Shown: positions 22,295-34,268 of the stretch, piece after piece | Layout of the letters: each line of letters begins with the position of its first letter | How positions within the stretch are numbered: the first letter of the stretch is position 1 | Assembly: GCA_963930655.1 (NCBI GenBank) | Contig: OZ005601.1 | Location: 10,598,001 to 10,662,000 of the forward strand | Length of the DNA stretch: 64,000 bases | From: Myrica gale | Lineage: Eukaryota; Streptophyta; Magnoliopsida; Fagales; Myricaceae | Direction: 5' to 3' | Notes under the pieces: generated by a model | What the model saw: only the letters and a program-made list of their open reading frames with translations | Told to the model about the DNA's origin: nothing | The model's database searches: none | Made by a program: the position numbers and the translations under genes

Positions 22295-23729
22295 CTTTTT
22301 TTTTACCGCTGTCATAACAAGTGCCGCTTAAAGTCACCTATAGTGACGCTTTTTTTTACCATTGTAAAATAATTTCATTGTCTTTTAACAACGGTTTTTT
22401 TAACAGTGATCATGAAAAACGCCGCTGAAAGTCACCTATAGCGGTACTTTTTATGACCGTTGTTAAAATCACCGATGTTAAATAATTTTGTTGTCTTTTA
22501 ACAACCGTCTTTTTAACGGTCGTCCATAAAAGCGCCGCTATAGGTGACTTTCGGCGGCATTTTTCTATACCGCCGTTAAAAAGACCGATGTTAAAGACAA
22601 CAAAGTTTTTAACAGCGGTCTTTGTAACAAAATTAATTGTTTTATTAATTTAAATTTGTATTACTGTTTACAAAAGCATGTTTAGGAAAATATATGAAAA
22701 AATTAGTGGTATTTTAAAAATGTCGCCACATACAAAAAAAACGCTAACACAGACTTTTAGCCTAAAAAAACGCTGGCTAAAAAATGTTGGTATATTAGGT
22801 CTTTTGGCCTATACCAGCGTTTTTGGGCTATAGCAGCGCTCAGAGACCGCTCCTATAGCCCTCTTTTTGGACTATGTCATCGGTTTTAAAAACGCTGCTA
22901 AAATAACGCTGTTGAAAATCAGGAGAAATGCCAGCGTTTTTAAAAAACACAGCTATAAGTGGAGCAACGCCAGCGTTTTTAAAACCGATGCTATAAGTTG
23001 GGAAACGCCAGCTTTTTTAAAACGCCGCTAAAAAATCGCTGCCAAAACTCCTTTGACTTTTAACGGCGGTCAGCAAAAGCGTCGCTATAGGTGACTTTTT
23101 AGCGGCGTTTTTCGAGACCGCCGTTGAAAGACAATAAATTTTTTAACAACGGTCTTTTTAACGGCGGTAGCGAAAAACGCAGTTGAAAGTCACTTATAGA
23201 GGCGCTTTTGCTGACCGCCATTAAAAAGACCGTTGTTAAAAGTCAAAGGAGTTTTGACAGCGGTCTTTTAGCGGCGTTTTAAAAAAGCGCTGGCGTTTCC
23301 CAACTTATAGCAGCGGTTTTTTAGCAGTGTTTTTAAAAACGCTGGCATTTCTCCGCTTATAGCAGCGCTTTTGCTGACCGCCATTAAAAAACCGCTGCAA
23401 AAACTCATTTGACTTTTAACAACGATTTTTTTAACGGCGGTCATAGAAAATGCCGCTATAGGTGACTTTCAGCGGCGTTTTTTTAAAAAGACCGTCGTTA
23501 AAAGACAACGAAGTTTTTAACAGCGGTCGCGAAAAACGCTGCTGAAAGTCACTTATAGCGGCGTTTTTTTATGACCGCCGTTAAAAAGACCGCTGTTAAA
23601 AGTTAAAAGAGTTTTGGCAGCGGTTTTTTAACGGCGGTCAGCAAAAGCGCCGCTATGTGTGACTTTCAGTGGCGTTTTTTGAGACCGTCGTTTAAAAGAC
23701 TGCTGTTAAAAGACGATTTTTTCGTAGTG
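22295..23729. repeat. Right subterminal array of the nested CACTA (1.4 kb)
   Basis: Dozens of degenerate units built from TTTTAACAGCGGTC, GCGCCGCTATAGGTGACTTT and AGACCGCCGTTAAAAGAC occur in both orientations. The array is unusually long compared with the left side. A CACATACAAAAAAAACGC word at 22731 resembles a worn CACTA end. Confidence 0.75.
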
Positions 23730-23769
23730 TTTTGCGTTTCCCGCTAGGCCACTTATTTTTTTTGGTTTC

Positions 23770-24010
23770 CCGACAATCACGTTCAAACGACATATGTATT
23801 CGTTCGAACTGAATACACAAGCATTAGTTAGATGGTGCGTATTAACAATCTCGTTCAAACGACATTTGTATTAGTTCGAACAAGAATCACGTATCAGCAA
23901 TCTCGTTCGAACCAAGGTTGTAGCAGTTCGAACAGGAAGAATTAGTTAGACGTTGCGTATCAGTGAGTCCTGTTCGAACATGCATATACCCATTCGAATA
24001 GGACTCGCCT
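23770..24010. repeat. Internal GTTCGAAC cluster of the outer CACTA
   Basis: Five perfect GTTCGAAC palindromes, plus GTTCAAAC and ATTCGAAT variants, lie within 240 bp just right of the nested element. Confidence 0.7.
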
Positions 24011-24582
24011 TCGAACACAAATATTAATATACTAAATATTTTTAACAATAAAATCAGTTTAATTTATTTATATCAAACTAAGTTTGCGTACTAAAATATG
24101 TATAGTAAATATATACATTTATGCTCCTACTAAGCTTACAATATATAATAAATATATATATATATATACATATAGATAATATTTTCTTTTGGTAGTTTTT
24201 CATATACGAATGTAGTGGATTTAAAAATTTCAACTATAGACATAATGTAGAATATGTTTATAATTTAATTGATCACAGAAAGAAACAGTAGAGTTTGATA
24301 TAAAAGTTGCGACACTAGTGAGTGATTATAATAACATAAAAGACATCAATATATAATACCTCAAATGTGATCATAATAGCATAACAAACATAAATACATA
24401 ATATCGCAATGTCTCCAAGCATAGTCATAATAAAAGAATACGGTAAAAGGCACAACATAATTAAAATATAATAAAGGGTCACTGTGTCACACAAAATACA
24501 AAGATAGTAAATGATCAAGTGTCTTGCTCCTTCCTTAGTGTCACTTTGTCAAACCGGCTATCCATCCGCGATGCAATCTCGT

Positions 24583-25554
24583 TCACAGCATGTTCATCCA
24601 TGGTGGACGCTCGTTCTGGCTCGAGGAGCTCTGACCAGCCTCATAAGCGGATGATCTAACTCGTCGTGTAGGATGGCTACAAGGAGGCAGTCCGCCGTAC
24701 ATGGCGTCCTCATCTGCACCAACGTCTCCAACAACATGTGCTCCAGCCTGAGAAAGATGAGCTGCGCTGCGACTAAACATATTACGACATATAGGCCCAA
24801 TTGGAGACCGTATCTTCTTATCGGGCAAAATAGGAACACCAGCAGCTACTAACATGCGCGAAATCAGCAAGCCTTGTGGGAGACTATCCCGCTCGGATGT
24901 ATACTGTGCATAACGAAGTATCTACTGAACAATAAGAGATGGGAGATCAATCGAAGTCCGACGTGCAACCATAACAAGAAGGAATCAGCGCTCGAAACTG
25001 AGATTGGTTCGGTGATGTTTTGGCGCCACGTTTCAAACGATGATAAGATGAAGCATCCTGAAGAATGGTGTCAGATCTCGATGGCATATAAATGTAGATG
25101 ACATAGTCATATCTTCACCCGTCACTTCCTTCTACACTTCTTCCTGTGTCATGTCAAACGGAGGGCCAATAGTTGGGTATGTCGGCTCTTGGGGTCTCAG
25201 TAATCCAATGAACTGAGCAACAATATTAGCTGATAGAGTGAAAAAGACTCCCCTCACTTGGATAGTCAGCTCCTTGACACTAGCATCAACAGTGACAATT
25301 TGTGCATAGAACTCACGCACAAGATCGATGTATACACTACCGGTAGTTTCGAGAAATTGAGCACATTCTCTCTCCTCAAAGTTAGACTGTATGCTTTGAC
25401 CTTCATACTCCAATTCATTGAAATCCCTCAAACGAATAACTCGCTCAATAACAACTGGTCTCTTGTAAATCAATGTTTGATGCTAAGCTACAGATAATGA
25501 CTCTCTAGGTTGAGCCATTTGTGAAGATGATGGTGCACGTCTTCTTGGTGCCAT
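24583..25554 (-). pseudogene. Putative plant transposon protein (Transposase_32-like), stop-riddled
   Basis: One frame of 324 codons from ATG 25554 (MAPRRRAPSSSQMAQPRES) keeps register to 24583 but meets in-frame stops: TAG at 25483-25485 and four more between 25134 and 24935. The sequence YKRPVVIERVIRLRDFNELE, FYAQIVTVDASVKELTIQVR and LSANIVAQFIGL resembles the putative plant transposon protein family (Transposase_32), often found in transposons and retroelements. The tail includes MLVAAGVPILPDKKIRSPIG. Its role in the element is unknown. The absence of indels with several stops suggests decay by point transitions. Confidence 0.6.
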
Positions 25555-25559
25555 TTTGA

Positions 25560-26200
25560 AAGCTACAAAATAAATTTAAACTAAAATTATTTCGTATATA
25601 AATAATAAACTGCTTACCTAAATAAGATCATAGTGAATCTAAATTATCTAAATAAGATCATAGAGAATCTAAAACTATCTTACAATATGTTATTAATCAT
25701 ATGAGAAAATTGATAAAACAAAATACATGTAAATAATAACCATAAAGAACTTATAACAAGAACAGACAATGAAATTAAAAAACAAGAACTAACAACGAAA
25801 CTACCATATTAAAAAGAAGAAAACCTAACTGTCACATATAGTGCTACATATGAGAAATTGTAGGCTTTAGTTCATTATTTTGGAGTCGAGTAGGCTCATA
25901 GCTGGGCTTGGCAGTCCCTTTAACTTGGCCTAGCGTTGTTGCAAATCGTTTAAGCAAAGGGAATAATATATATGCAACATTAAACTTATATCATCAAGGA
26001 GTTTTCGTATATATTACATAAGACGAAAAAACGAAGACAAAACAAAACAAAATAAACAGAATTTCTAACCAAAAACACAACCGAACTATTAACTAAAACA
26101 ACGTAATGATACGTAAAATACAAGAAACTAACAAAAGCACAATACTATCGAACCATTAACGAAAACAAAGCACAATACTACCGAACCATTAACGAAAACA
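25560..26200. other. AT-rich spacer of the outer CACTA
   Basis: No recognisable gene. A short duplication, 'gaaccattaacgaaaacaa', occurs near 26151 and 26181. Confidence 0.4.
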
Positions 26201-26309
26201 ATGAAATGCTACGTAGAGATCCACGTACCTAAGGAAGAAGACAAAATGGAGAGCCTCCACCGAATGGAGCGTTCTCCTCTTAACTGGTATTTTATGAAGA
26301 GTATTCCCC

Positions 26310-27040
26310 CTCTCGTTCGAACTGTAGGGCTTTTAAAACAAACAGAACGGTTCGCGAGGAGGAGGATGATTGGAATTTTGTTCGAACTACTTCATCTCGT
26401 TCGAACAAGATCCACACAGATGGCACAAATCAAAGGTCCACAATTTTCATGTGGCGGAATCCTGCAACGTTCGTTCGAACGAGAACCCTACGTTCGAACT
26501 AAGTCAGGAGTTGCAGGAAACAAAAAGATGTTGCCAGCAACACATAAAAAATGGACACGTTTGGAATATGTTCGAACGACTTCATCTCGTTCGAACATGA
26601 TCAGGCGCTGCAGGCAACAAAAAGACGTTGCTTGTGACGCCTCACAGAAGAACCAATAACAGAGTGACACGCTTCACTCTCGTTCGAACGGAATGGTATG
26701 TTGGAACATGAATATGGTAATTGTCGCGCCTCTTACATTAACCAACCACAGATGGACACCAGTCTCCTGTTCGAACAAGATTACTGCTCGAACGGTTGTT
26801 GCTTGGTCGAACCAAACACTATGTTCGAACGAGTCTGATTCAGCGACGAAAGATCTCGTTCGAAAATAAAGTCGGTTTGAACGTTGGTTTTTAGTTTTGC
26901 GACGACAATAATTCGTGACAGAAAATTAATCATGTTCGAACTGTTTGAGTTAGTTTGAACATATTTAAGTGTAATATTTTATTAATTTAATTTTTTTTCC
27001 TCTCGTTCGAACAGGCTGTTGTCATTCGAACGGGAGTTAT
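26310..27040. repeat. Right subterminal GTTCGAAC array of the outer CACTA
   Basis: About twelve perfect GTTCGAAC 8-mers and several one-mismatch variants lie in 730 bp, commonly in the context CTCGTTCGAAC. The same 8-mer occurs at the element's left end and in the internal cluster. The open frames here are repeat artefacts. Confidence 0.8.
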
Positions 27041-27194
27041 GGCAACACTTTTCTGTGTTTCATTGCTGAAGGTGTTTTGTTCTCGTAATCAGCGACGGAA
27101 TGTGCTTATTGTCGTGGAAAGGAGACTTTCAGCAACGAAATGGGTTTCGGCGCGGAAAAGTTCGCCGCTGAAAGTCCAATATGTTGTAGTGAGG

Positions 27195-28012
27195 GAGGAT
27201 GAAATGTCTTAGTCTTTGTAAGAGTACTCAAGCCACCTTTGAAGAATGGTAGCCAGCTTACAGAGCTGATATATATGAGACAGCAGGCCACTACATTGAC
27301 GTACGTTCAACTGACGAGAGAAAATAACACGGCATCTTCTTGGTGCACAGGTAAATTATAAGCATTTCCAGTGGTCTAGGATATGTTACAAGATTTTAAG
27401 AAAATTGCTATATATATATGTGTAAAATGTCAAATTCCTCTTCAATAGGTAATTAAAAATCCATCATGTGTTTTTTTGGTCTTATAGTGAGGTAGATATC
27501 GGCTTAATTAAGCACGTTTGGGACACTTAGTGATTTAATTATAGATTAATAAAGAGTTTCATTTGATTTCTTATAAGTAACGTACATTGGAAAAAAGGTG
27601 CAAATTGTACGAATATATTTATTAATCCGAAAATGCCCATCTCTAATTAAACTTATCTCTTGCTGCGGTACTTTATCGGACATGAATCTCTTAAGCGTCT
27701 AGAGTGATAAATATAAAATCAAAATAATAGTAGATGAGCAATGTACTTGTGGAATCTAGAGAGTAATGGCCAAACCAAAACTCCTTGAATTGCAAGTGGG
27801 AGGGTGGAGATTCGCTGTTCGCTAAGATCATATATACAACAGGCCGCATGCATCTGATCAAGACGCTTTGCTGCATGTCAACCACTCTGTCCACATGCAG
27901 CACACTTCACCTTTAGACTTTTAGTCGTTCCCATCTACTTGCACTAGTTAGCTAGGAGTCCCTTAAAGTTGGACCAGAGGTATGCTTTTCTCTTTGTCTT
28001 TTACTAGTGATA
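27195..28012. other. Intergenic DNA between CACTA elements
   Basis: No credible gene is seen in about 0.8 kb of AT-rich DNA. Confidence 0.4.
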
Positions 28013-28015
28013 TTT

Positions 28016-28895
28016 CACTACAAAAAAAAAATGACATTTAACATCGGTCGGAAACTGTTGCTAAAGGTCAAAAAATCGCTGTTATATGTTGAGCGGCGGT
28101 TGGTCCGTCGCAGTAGGTCTATAGCGGCGGTTTGCGCGACCGCTGGTGAAGACCTCGGGTCTATAGCGGTTGTCGGTTAGCGGCGGTAGTTTCACAGCGT
28201 TTCGTGAAAACGCTAGTACAAACTTTTAACGGAGGTCGGTTAGCGACCGCCGCTAAAGGTTTGTGCCAGCATTTTTTTGTATGTGCCAGCATTTTTAAAA
28301 CACCACTAATTTTTTCTATATTTTCCTAATCGGTAACAAATTTATTTTAATAACCATAATTCATTGTATGTAAAAAATTAAAGAACAAGGAAAATAAAAC
28401 AAAATATACTTCATCATTGATTAATAATATTTTACAAAAAACAGAAGAATCTCTAAAAGTAATCTAAAAAGTAACAAATTTCTAATGAAAAATAAAAATA
28501 TGCAAGGACCGACTAAAATATTCAAATACAACACAATAAGTAAGGACCAATTAAAGTCTTCCTCCTTTGACACATCAACATCCTCTATCTTGAATTCCTA
28601 TAATAGAAAATAAATATCACATGAAAAATAGAAATAAAAAAATATTTATGTGGCGGTCAATATAAAGACTGCTAAAGGTATACTCTACAGCGGCGGTCAC
28701 TGTGACCGCCGCTGTAGATACCTAATTTCTAGCAGCATTTTTCAAAAAACGCTGCTAAAGGGGGTCTATAGTGGCGGTCAGTGTAAAGACTGCCGCTAAA
28801 GGCAATACCATTAGTAGCGTTTTTTCTAAATAAAAAGAACGGCCCCAAAAAATACCCTTTAGCGACCGCCGCTATAGACTTGTTTTTTTGTAGTG
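28016..28895. mobile_element. 880-bp CACTA deletion derivative
   Basis: It starts CACTACAAAAAAAAAATGAC at 28016 and ends TTTTTTTGTAGTG at 28895, flanked by TTT on both sides (28013-28015 and 28896-28898). Subterminal GCGGCGGT / ACCGCCGCTA repeats occupy both ends. The core 28270-28650 matches 18430-18830 of the nested element. It is the same family without the captured gene, and non-coding. Confidence 0.88.
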
Positions 28896-29894
28896 TTTTA
28901 AGGTGGAATCAAACCAACTTGCAAATTGCTAACGCGGAAACTTATATATGTGACCAAGCTTACCAAATTCTGCATTATGCGTACTTTCGCAAGCGCTCCG
29001 AAGTCGCAAGACTTCAAATTAGGAAGATTCCAAGGGAAAAGGACTATATGAAGTCAGTATATATCCAAATGCTACGAGCGGGGATATATATATATCTATA
29101 TATAGGGAATTCCCGGAACGCGCATTGATCTATCTACGTCGACCTGTCAAATACTTTCGTTGCTTAATTATGATTTAAGAATTGCCAAATCAGGCCCTCT
29201 ACGAATTCACCGGGGCCTACTTGGCCTAAAAGGATCAGAAACAATTTAAACAAAATAAAATGGACTTAAGGTATTGCAAAGATAGAGCAGCAAGCAGATA
29301 CTTCCAATAAAGAAACAACAAGCTGGTGATGGCCGAATTAATTGGTCAAGAGAATAGATCGCGGAACTGATGCATGCTGGTCCCATACCGCGTTCTTGCA
29401 ATATGGCACCGCGCTACAAGAATAGACAAAAACAGTAAGTCTCTCTGCCGGAGACTAAACCCACCGAAAGATAGAAACCGACAACGTCTCGTATGTATAA
29501 GCTGGCATTCGACTGGTGAAAGAGAGGCGGACAGGAGGACCGATCCGGAAAAACGCGCAAACAAGACGGTCAAACATGGAGAAACGAAAATTCTAGAGAG
29601 CAGAATGCTAGATATATAATAAGCAAGTAAACTAATTTAGCTTCTACAAATTGTCAGATGAGGGATCATGAACAGAGTCCATATGACATGCAGTTCGTAT
29701 GAGTTGGTCAGCATCCAGTTATTGCTTGGTTAACAAGTCCGAATTTGAGTTTGGAATAAATCATAGGAGATCGTGACGTGGCGCGCACCTGACACTGCCC
29801 TAGCTAATTGAGACGAAACCTGTTAGGAATCTCGTTCTCTCAGCTAAGACGTTGATTAGATATGCGGAGATCAGATAGAGGACCAGCCAACATA
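28896..29894. other. Intergenic DNA
   Basis: No gene recognised. Short open frames on both strands near 29350-29620 show no domain. Confidence 0.4.
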
Positions 29895-29903
29895 TTTCTT
29901 TTA

Positions 29904-31009
29904 GGAAAAATTACCCAAATGATCCATCTGGTTTTACTTTGTGACAAATTGTTTCTTGTGATTTCATCTTGAACAAATTGATCCTTGTAATCATGTTGAC
30001 GTGTCTAATTTTTAACATGTTGACGATGCTGAGCTGATAATTTTCACACGTGAAATACCAAGTCACCCAAAGTTAAAAATAATAATAATACTAATTGCAC
30101 GAATGTTTTGAATTCTAACCTTCACGCCATGGAATCGGACTCCAACACAAGCATGGGAATCACAGAACCAACAACAGTTAGATATATAAGGATCAATTTT
30201 CCAGAGCATGGTCCTGCCCGGATTCGATTCTCTGCCTCTTTGTTAATCGATCAGAGTAACATCAGCAAGAGACATTGCTCAGAAGCAATTAACTTGAAAC
30301 CTAAGACAAATCCATCAATATTTACAAATTCAACAGAGTTCTTCAATGAAAAATTGTTTAACAAATCCATTCAAGATTACAAATTTTGAAGAAATTTTTA
30401 AAATGAAAACTAAACAAATCGAGGAATTTGAATCCCAACGATTCTAGAACAAAGAAAACAAATTCTTGAAACTCCTGGCTTCCTTAATCACTCAAGGTCT
30501 CAGTAACATGACGGGTGTTATGGAAAACTTCGGGGCGCCAAAATCTCTCAGAAAAAATTAAGATGAAAATGAGGAGAGACTGGATTCTCACCGGAGGAAA
30601 TAATCTAAGGGAAATGGCCAAGAACAAGAACTTAAATGGGAAAAGAAGGGTAGTCATAAATCGCTGATGAATTGGGGCAGTGCAGAGGAGGTGAAGCTGT
30701 GGAGGTTGTGTGATTTGGGGGTAAAATTGTTTTAGGGCATTCATGCAATTTTTTTTATTTCTTTTTTTGCATTGGGCAAGTTTTTTTTATTTTGGATGAC
30801 TTGGCATTCCGCATGTAAAAATTATTAACCAAGTATCGTCCACGTGTTAAAAATTTGACACGTTAGCATATTTCGTTAATGGCTTCACGGAGGGACTATC
30901 GTACAATATCGTTTTGGTGACTACAAGAAACAATTAATTTGTTTAAATTAAAACCACAAGGACTAATTCGACACAAACTAGATTACATAGACCATTTGAG
31001 TAATTTTCT
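29904..31009. mobile_element. Mutator-like element, non-autonomous
   Basis: TTTCTTTTA lies at 29895-29903 and 31010-31018, a 9-bp TSD. The ends are GGAAAAATTACCCAAATG and (reverse complement of the right) AGAAAATTACTCAAATGG, continuing as inverted repeats for roughly 100 bp ('acaaattgtttcttgtg' and 'cacaaggactaattcgaca'-type phrases). The 1.1-kb interior has a short frame around 30108-30389 that I do not recognise. No MULE transposase. Confidence 0.75.
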
Positions 31010-31018
31010 TTTCTTTTA

Positions 31019-34000
31019 CGTAGTGGCCTAAATATCTTCTGGTGACTTTTTCAGTACTATTCTTTATAGCCTACTAGTCTAGGACAAGATGTCATTAAGT
31101 TCTCTTTTCTTTTACAGGAATTTTTCAAGCAATTGTAGCACTGGTGCTTTTATAATTTCGGTATTCTATATTCATGAGTTCTTAGGATATAATTGCGAGT
31201 TTTATTTTGATCTTTTCTTAGAGTCTTCTAATTATACTTTTAAGCATTGCTTTATTTCTTTATGATATTCTAGTAATCCTATCCTTAGAAGTAAAGTTTG
31301 TAATAAGTGTAAAGGCTTAGTATTAATTACAATTATTAATTTCATACTCGATCGAGATAATTGAGTTATGGTACTGGTTTTTAATTTCTATGAAGAACGA
31401 GAAGAAGTTAATTGGTTAATTAATTTCTTCTTCTTTTTGATGTCGAGAATCAAGAAGTTAAACTCATTCATTCTTTCCTTCTCTCTTTCGTTACACCTCA
31501 GTTTCAAAAAGCAGAAGTGCAAATCCCATATTTCCATATGAGAATCAAAATGTCATCAAGAATTATGTCGTAGCTTTCCGTGATACTGCTTCTCGTTTTT
31601 TGCTGAGAGAATATTTTTGCCATGGAACACGATTTTGGATTTTGCATAAAACCAAGGAAGGAAAGTCCCAACTTTAGAACAAAATGAAGAAAATGACATC
31701 ATTGCAACACATCGAATGGTTATCCCATAGTGTCACAATCAAAAGCATGCGAGGTTTGAAGCCTTTCCAATAACAATGGCTCAAACTACAACAAGTGTCG
31801 TACGTTATGCCAACGTGTTAATTCTCGAACATTACGGTCATGATAGGACCATGTTAACTTCAACGACTTTGTTCGTGGCCAATTCATTCCGCCGAAACTC
31901 TTGACACGGTGCTGATAATCGAGGAAGTGGAGGCCAGAGACAGAAGTTCATGATGCATCGGATCAGTTCTTATTGCCGTATAATCGAACTTTATAGATTA
32001 TTTTGACGACCAAGTTAGGACGACGCTAGCTTGTGCTATCCTCCAATATCAAGCACTGAAGAGAATGCGGCAGACAGACATTTCAACGAAAGTACTTCTA
32101 AGTGATTCTTGATACCTGCAAAAGTAATCCATGGAAGGACGAAAAGAACAACTCTTGTTCAGAAAATAATGATGAAGAGAATGTGGGAAAGAGAGACGTG
32201 TTTGGTGCCTTTTGCACTGAATTCCGGTCCAACAACAGGAACTTTTCAATTGAGTACCCCCATTAAGCAAGGCACATACATATATATAGGGGCATTAGAA
32301 GAACTCGAGTTTAGGAGAGGAAGAAGCTAACATTCGTTGCACTATCATGGCAAAATCAAGTGGAGTAAACCACCAAAACCCGAATGATATTATTTGAGGA
32401 TGTTTTATTCTCAAAGTTTCTGTGATTTTGCATTCTACTAATTAAGGTCCAACGTTCATAGTGGCTTGTAACAAGGAGCTCATTATATAACTACACTCCT
32501 TGAGAAAAAGATAGTGTTGTTGATATTTTACATCCAACTTATGACGTCTAAAAACCATGTCCTGATATTTTACATAAGCGGTTCTCGTTCAATAAACATG
32601 GTAATGGATAACATTGATAGTCCAGATCCAGTTAGTCAATTATCACCACTTTAAAATGGTCTAGCCTAACCGATCAATAATATCTAGTTAGTCAGTTAAG
32701 ATTGAATCCGTACCCGACGGAGAGTGCCTAGCTCGAAGATGCAACTTGTGTTCAGTGATATATAGGTCTGAGTGTACTTGAGTTGTGTTCGCTATAATTT
32801 CTTCATTTTATCCTCTTCTTAAATATTTAATCCTTTACTTCAGAATCGAGCTTACGTCTAACATTCTTTACTTCAGAATCAAGAGAATAATTAGACGGAG
32901 ATTTCAAATTTAAGAAAGAAAACAAATGACGGTTTATTAGCTAGCTAGGTTGATTCGTCTGTCAAAAATTATATGTAAAATTGTAGGCATCGTTTTTTTT
33001 TTTTTGACGTTCCTGCGGTGTCTTTAATTTCAAGCTTAACAAGTTGTTCGGATATCTGTTAAAAATCATCCCAAACTAATGCTTTATGGGTTTTATGTCC
33101 AAAACTAATGCGATTTGTCTTATGTAAATACCATGTTAATAAAATTATTTGCATTTTTGTTGAGCAAAATATAAACCAAACCCACCAACGTGCCCTAATC
33201 AGTAAAAAGTAAGCAAATAAGCGAAATAGCTGCCATTGGAATCGGGCTATCTTGATGATTGTTCTCTCTTATAAGATTAAAAATTTAAAAATTTCATAAG
33301 TGTTCCTAACTAATCACTTTTAAAATTGTATGAGATACGAGACTGCATAATTTCCAAAGATTAATCAAATTACATGTAAAGTGATCCGGACATCGGGTTT
33401 AAAAAATCTGATCTCTAAACCCATCCACCAACCTGCCCTCGAAAGTCTGAATTCGTATCTTTTTTTTTCTTACTACAGAGTTAAAACAGAGCATGAGCCA
33501 AATAAGTATGTGGGCCTAGAAAGAATTGCACAAGTATGGGTCACACATCGGTCCAGAAAGAGTTTATTTGAATGCCACTTTTTGCTCCTTTTCCCTTAAA
33601 GTCAGCAATTTATATCCCAGACGACTCGTTGACTTTGGACTTTAGTGACGAAAGTTGAAGAGGTGTGGGCTCACTCCGCCTGACACTTGTTAGGTTGGGT
33701 CCACTCTTTGGCTCTACAATTTTATAATGAAAAAAAAGTAAACAGTTCTTTTTTCTTTTTTCTTTTTTCATTTTTTGTAGGTAATAGATTGGGAGCATGC
33801 CAAGATGAACGATCTCGGGGATCGATTCCTTTTCCAACGTGCTTTGTTTATTCATTTTTTTTATTTATGTCTTCAGTTTTTGGTTTTGTAGATCCCAGCA
33901 AATTTAGCAAAATTTATTGAGCAATCTGAATATCATTTCTGACAGTAAAAGTAAGTACTTCATTTATTGAATTAGAGAATTATAGTGCTGAAAAATGCGT

Positions 34001-34180
34001 ATAAAATATTTTGTTTCATTTAAGTGTTTTGCGTGATTAGTTGGTGTTACATTGGTATCTTGAACAATAAGAATTTAATCTTTAATGTTATTATTACTAA
34101 TTGGTTGATGATCTTTTTTCTTTTATTTTGTTTAGATAATGGATAAATTTTTTATAAAAAAAAGTAAGTCAACGTTGAGT
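31019..34180. other. Intergenic DNA
   Basis: AT-rich with short open frames only. Near 32270-32340 a TATATATA box precedes a short frame (MAKSSGVNHQNPNDII, then stop), possibly the remains of a promoter and first exon. Nothing else is supported. Confidence 0.3.
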
Positions 34181-34190
34181 CGTATAATAC

Positions 34191-34268
34191 TGTGTATTTC
34201 AATATTTTTAATATTTTTAGTCCTTAATTTTTACTATTTTAACTCTTAAAATATTTTTTACATTATGA
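34191..34268. repeat. Dispersed repeat, copy A
   Basis: 'tatttcaatatttttaatatttttag' with the following 'ttttaactcttaaaatattttttacatta' recurs at 43238-43312 and inverted at about 52680-52750. Confidence 0.6.

Larger units (their letters stand above)
17966..23729. mobile_element. Nested CACTA element carrying a captured cyclin H fragment
   Basis: It starts CACTACAAAAAAAAACAGGC at 17966 and ends GATTTTTTCGTAGTG at 23729. TTT flanks both ends (17963-17965 and 23730-23732), a 3-bp TSD. Both subterminal zones are filled with repeats of the type AGCGGCGTTTTT / ACCGCCGTTAAAA. No transposase of its own is visible, so it would rely on another CACTA. The centre, about 18830-22290, is foreign DNA with exons of a cyclin H gene. 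The element lies inside the outer CACTA. Confidence 0.88.
11731..27191 (-). mobile_element. 15.5-kb CACTA (En/Spm) element, outer
   Basis: The left end is CACTACAACA followed by ACTTTCAGTGGCGAA (11731 on). The right end is the inverse, ACTTTCAGCGGCGAA then TGTTGTAGTG, finishing at 27191. The flanks are AGG at 11728-11730 and 27192-27194, the 3-bp TSD of CACTA elements. The genes read on the minus strand, so the element's 5' end is on the right. From there: subterminal GTTCGAAC array, a Transposase_32-like frame, a second CACTA inserted within, then Tnp2/DUF4216 and Transposase_24 genes. All frames carry stops or deletions, so it is not autonomous now. Confidence 0.9.

Noticed and set aside
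26201..26659. 152-codon open frame at the right end of the outer CACTA
   Set aside because: It is composed of the GTTCGAAC subterminal array; the peptide repeats (FERDEVVRT, FVRT-like) reflect the motif.
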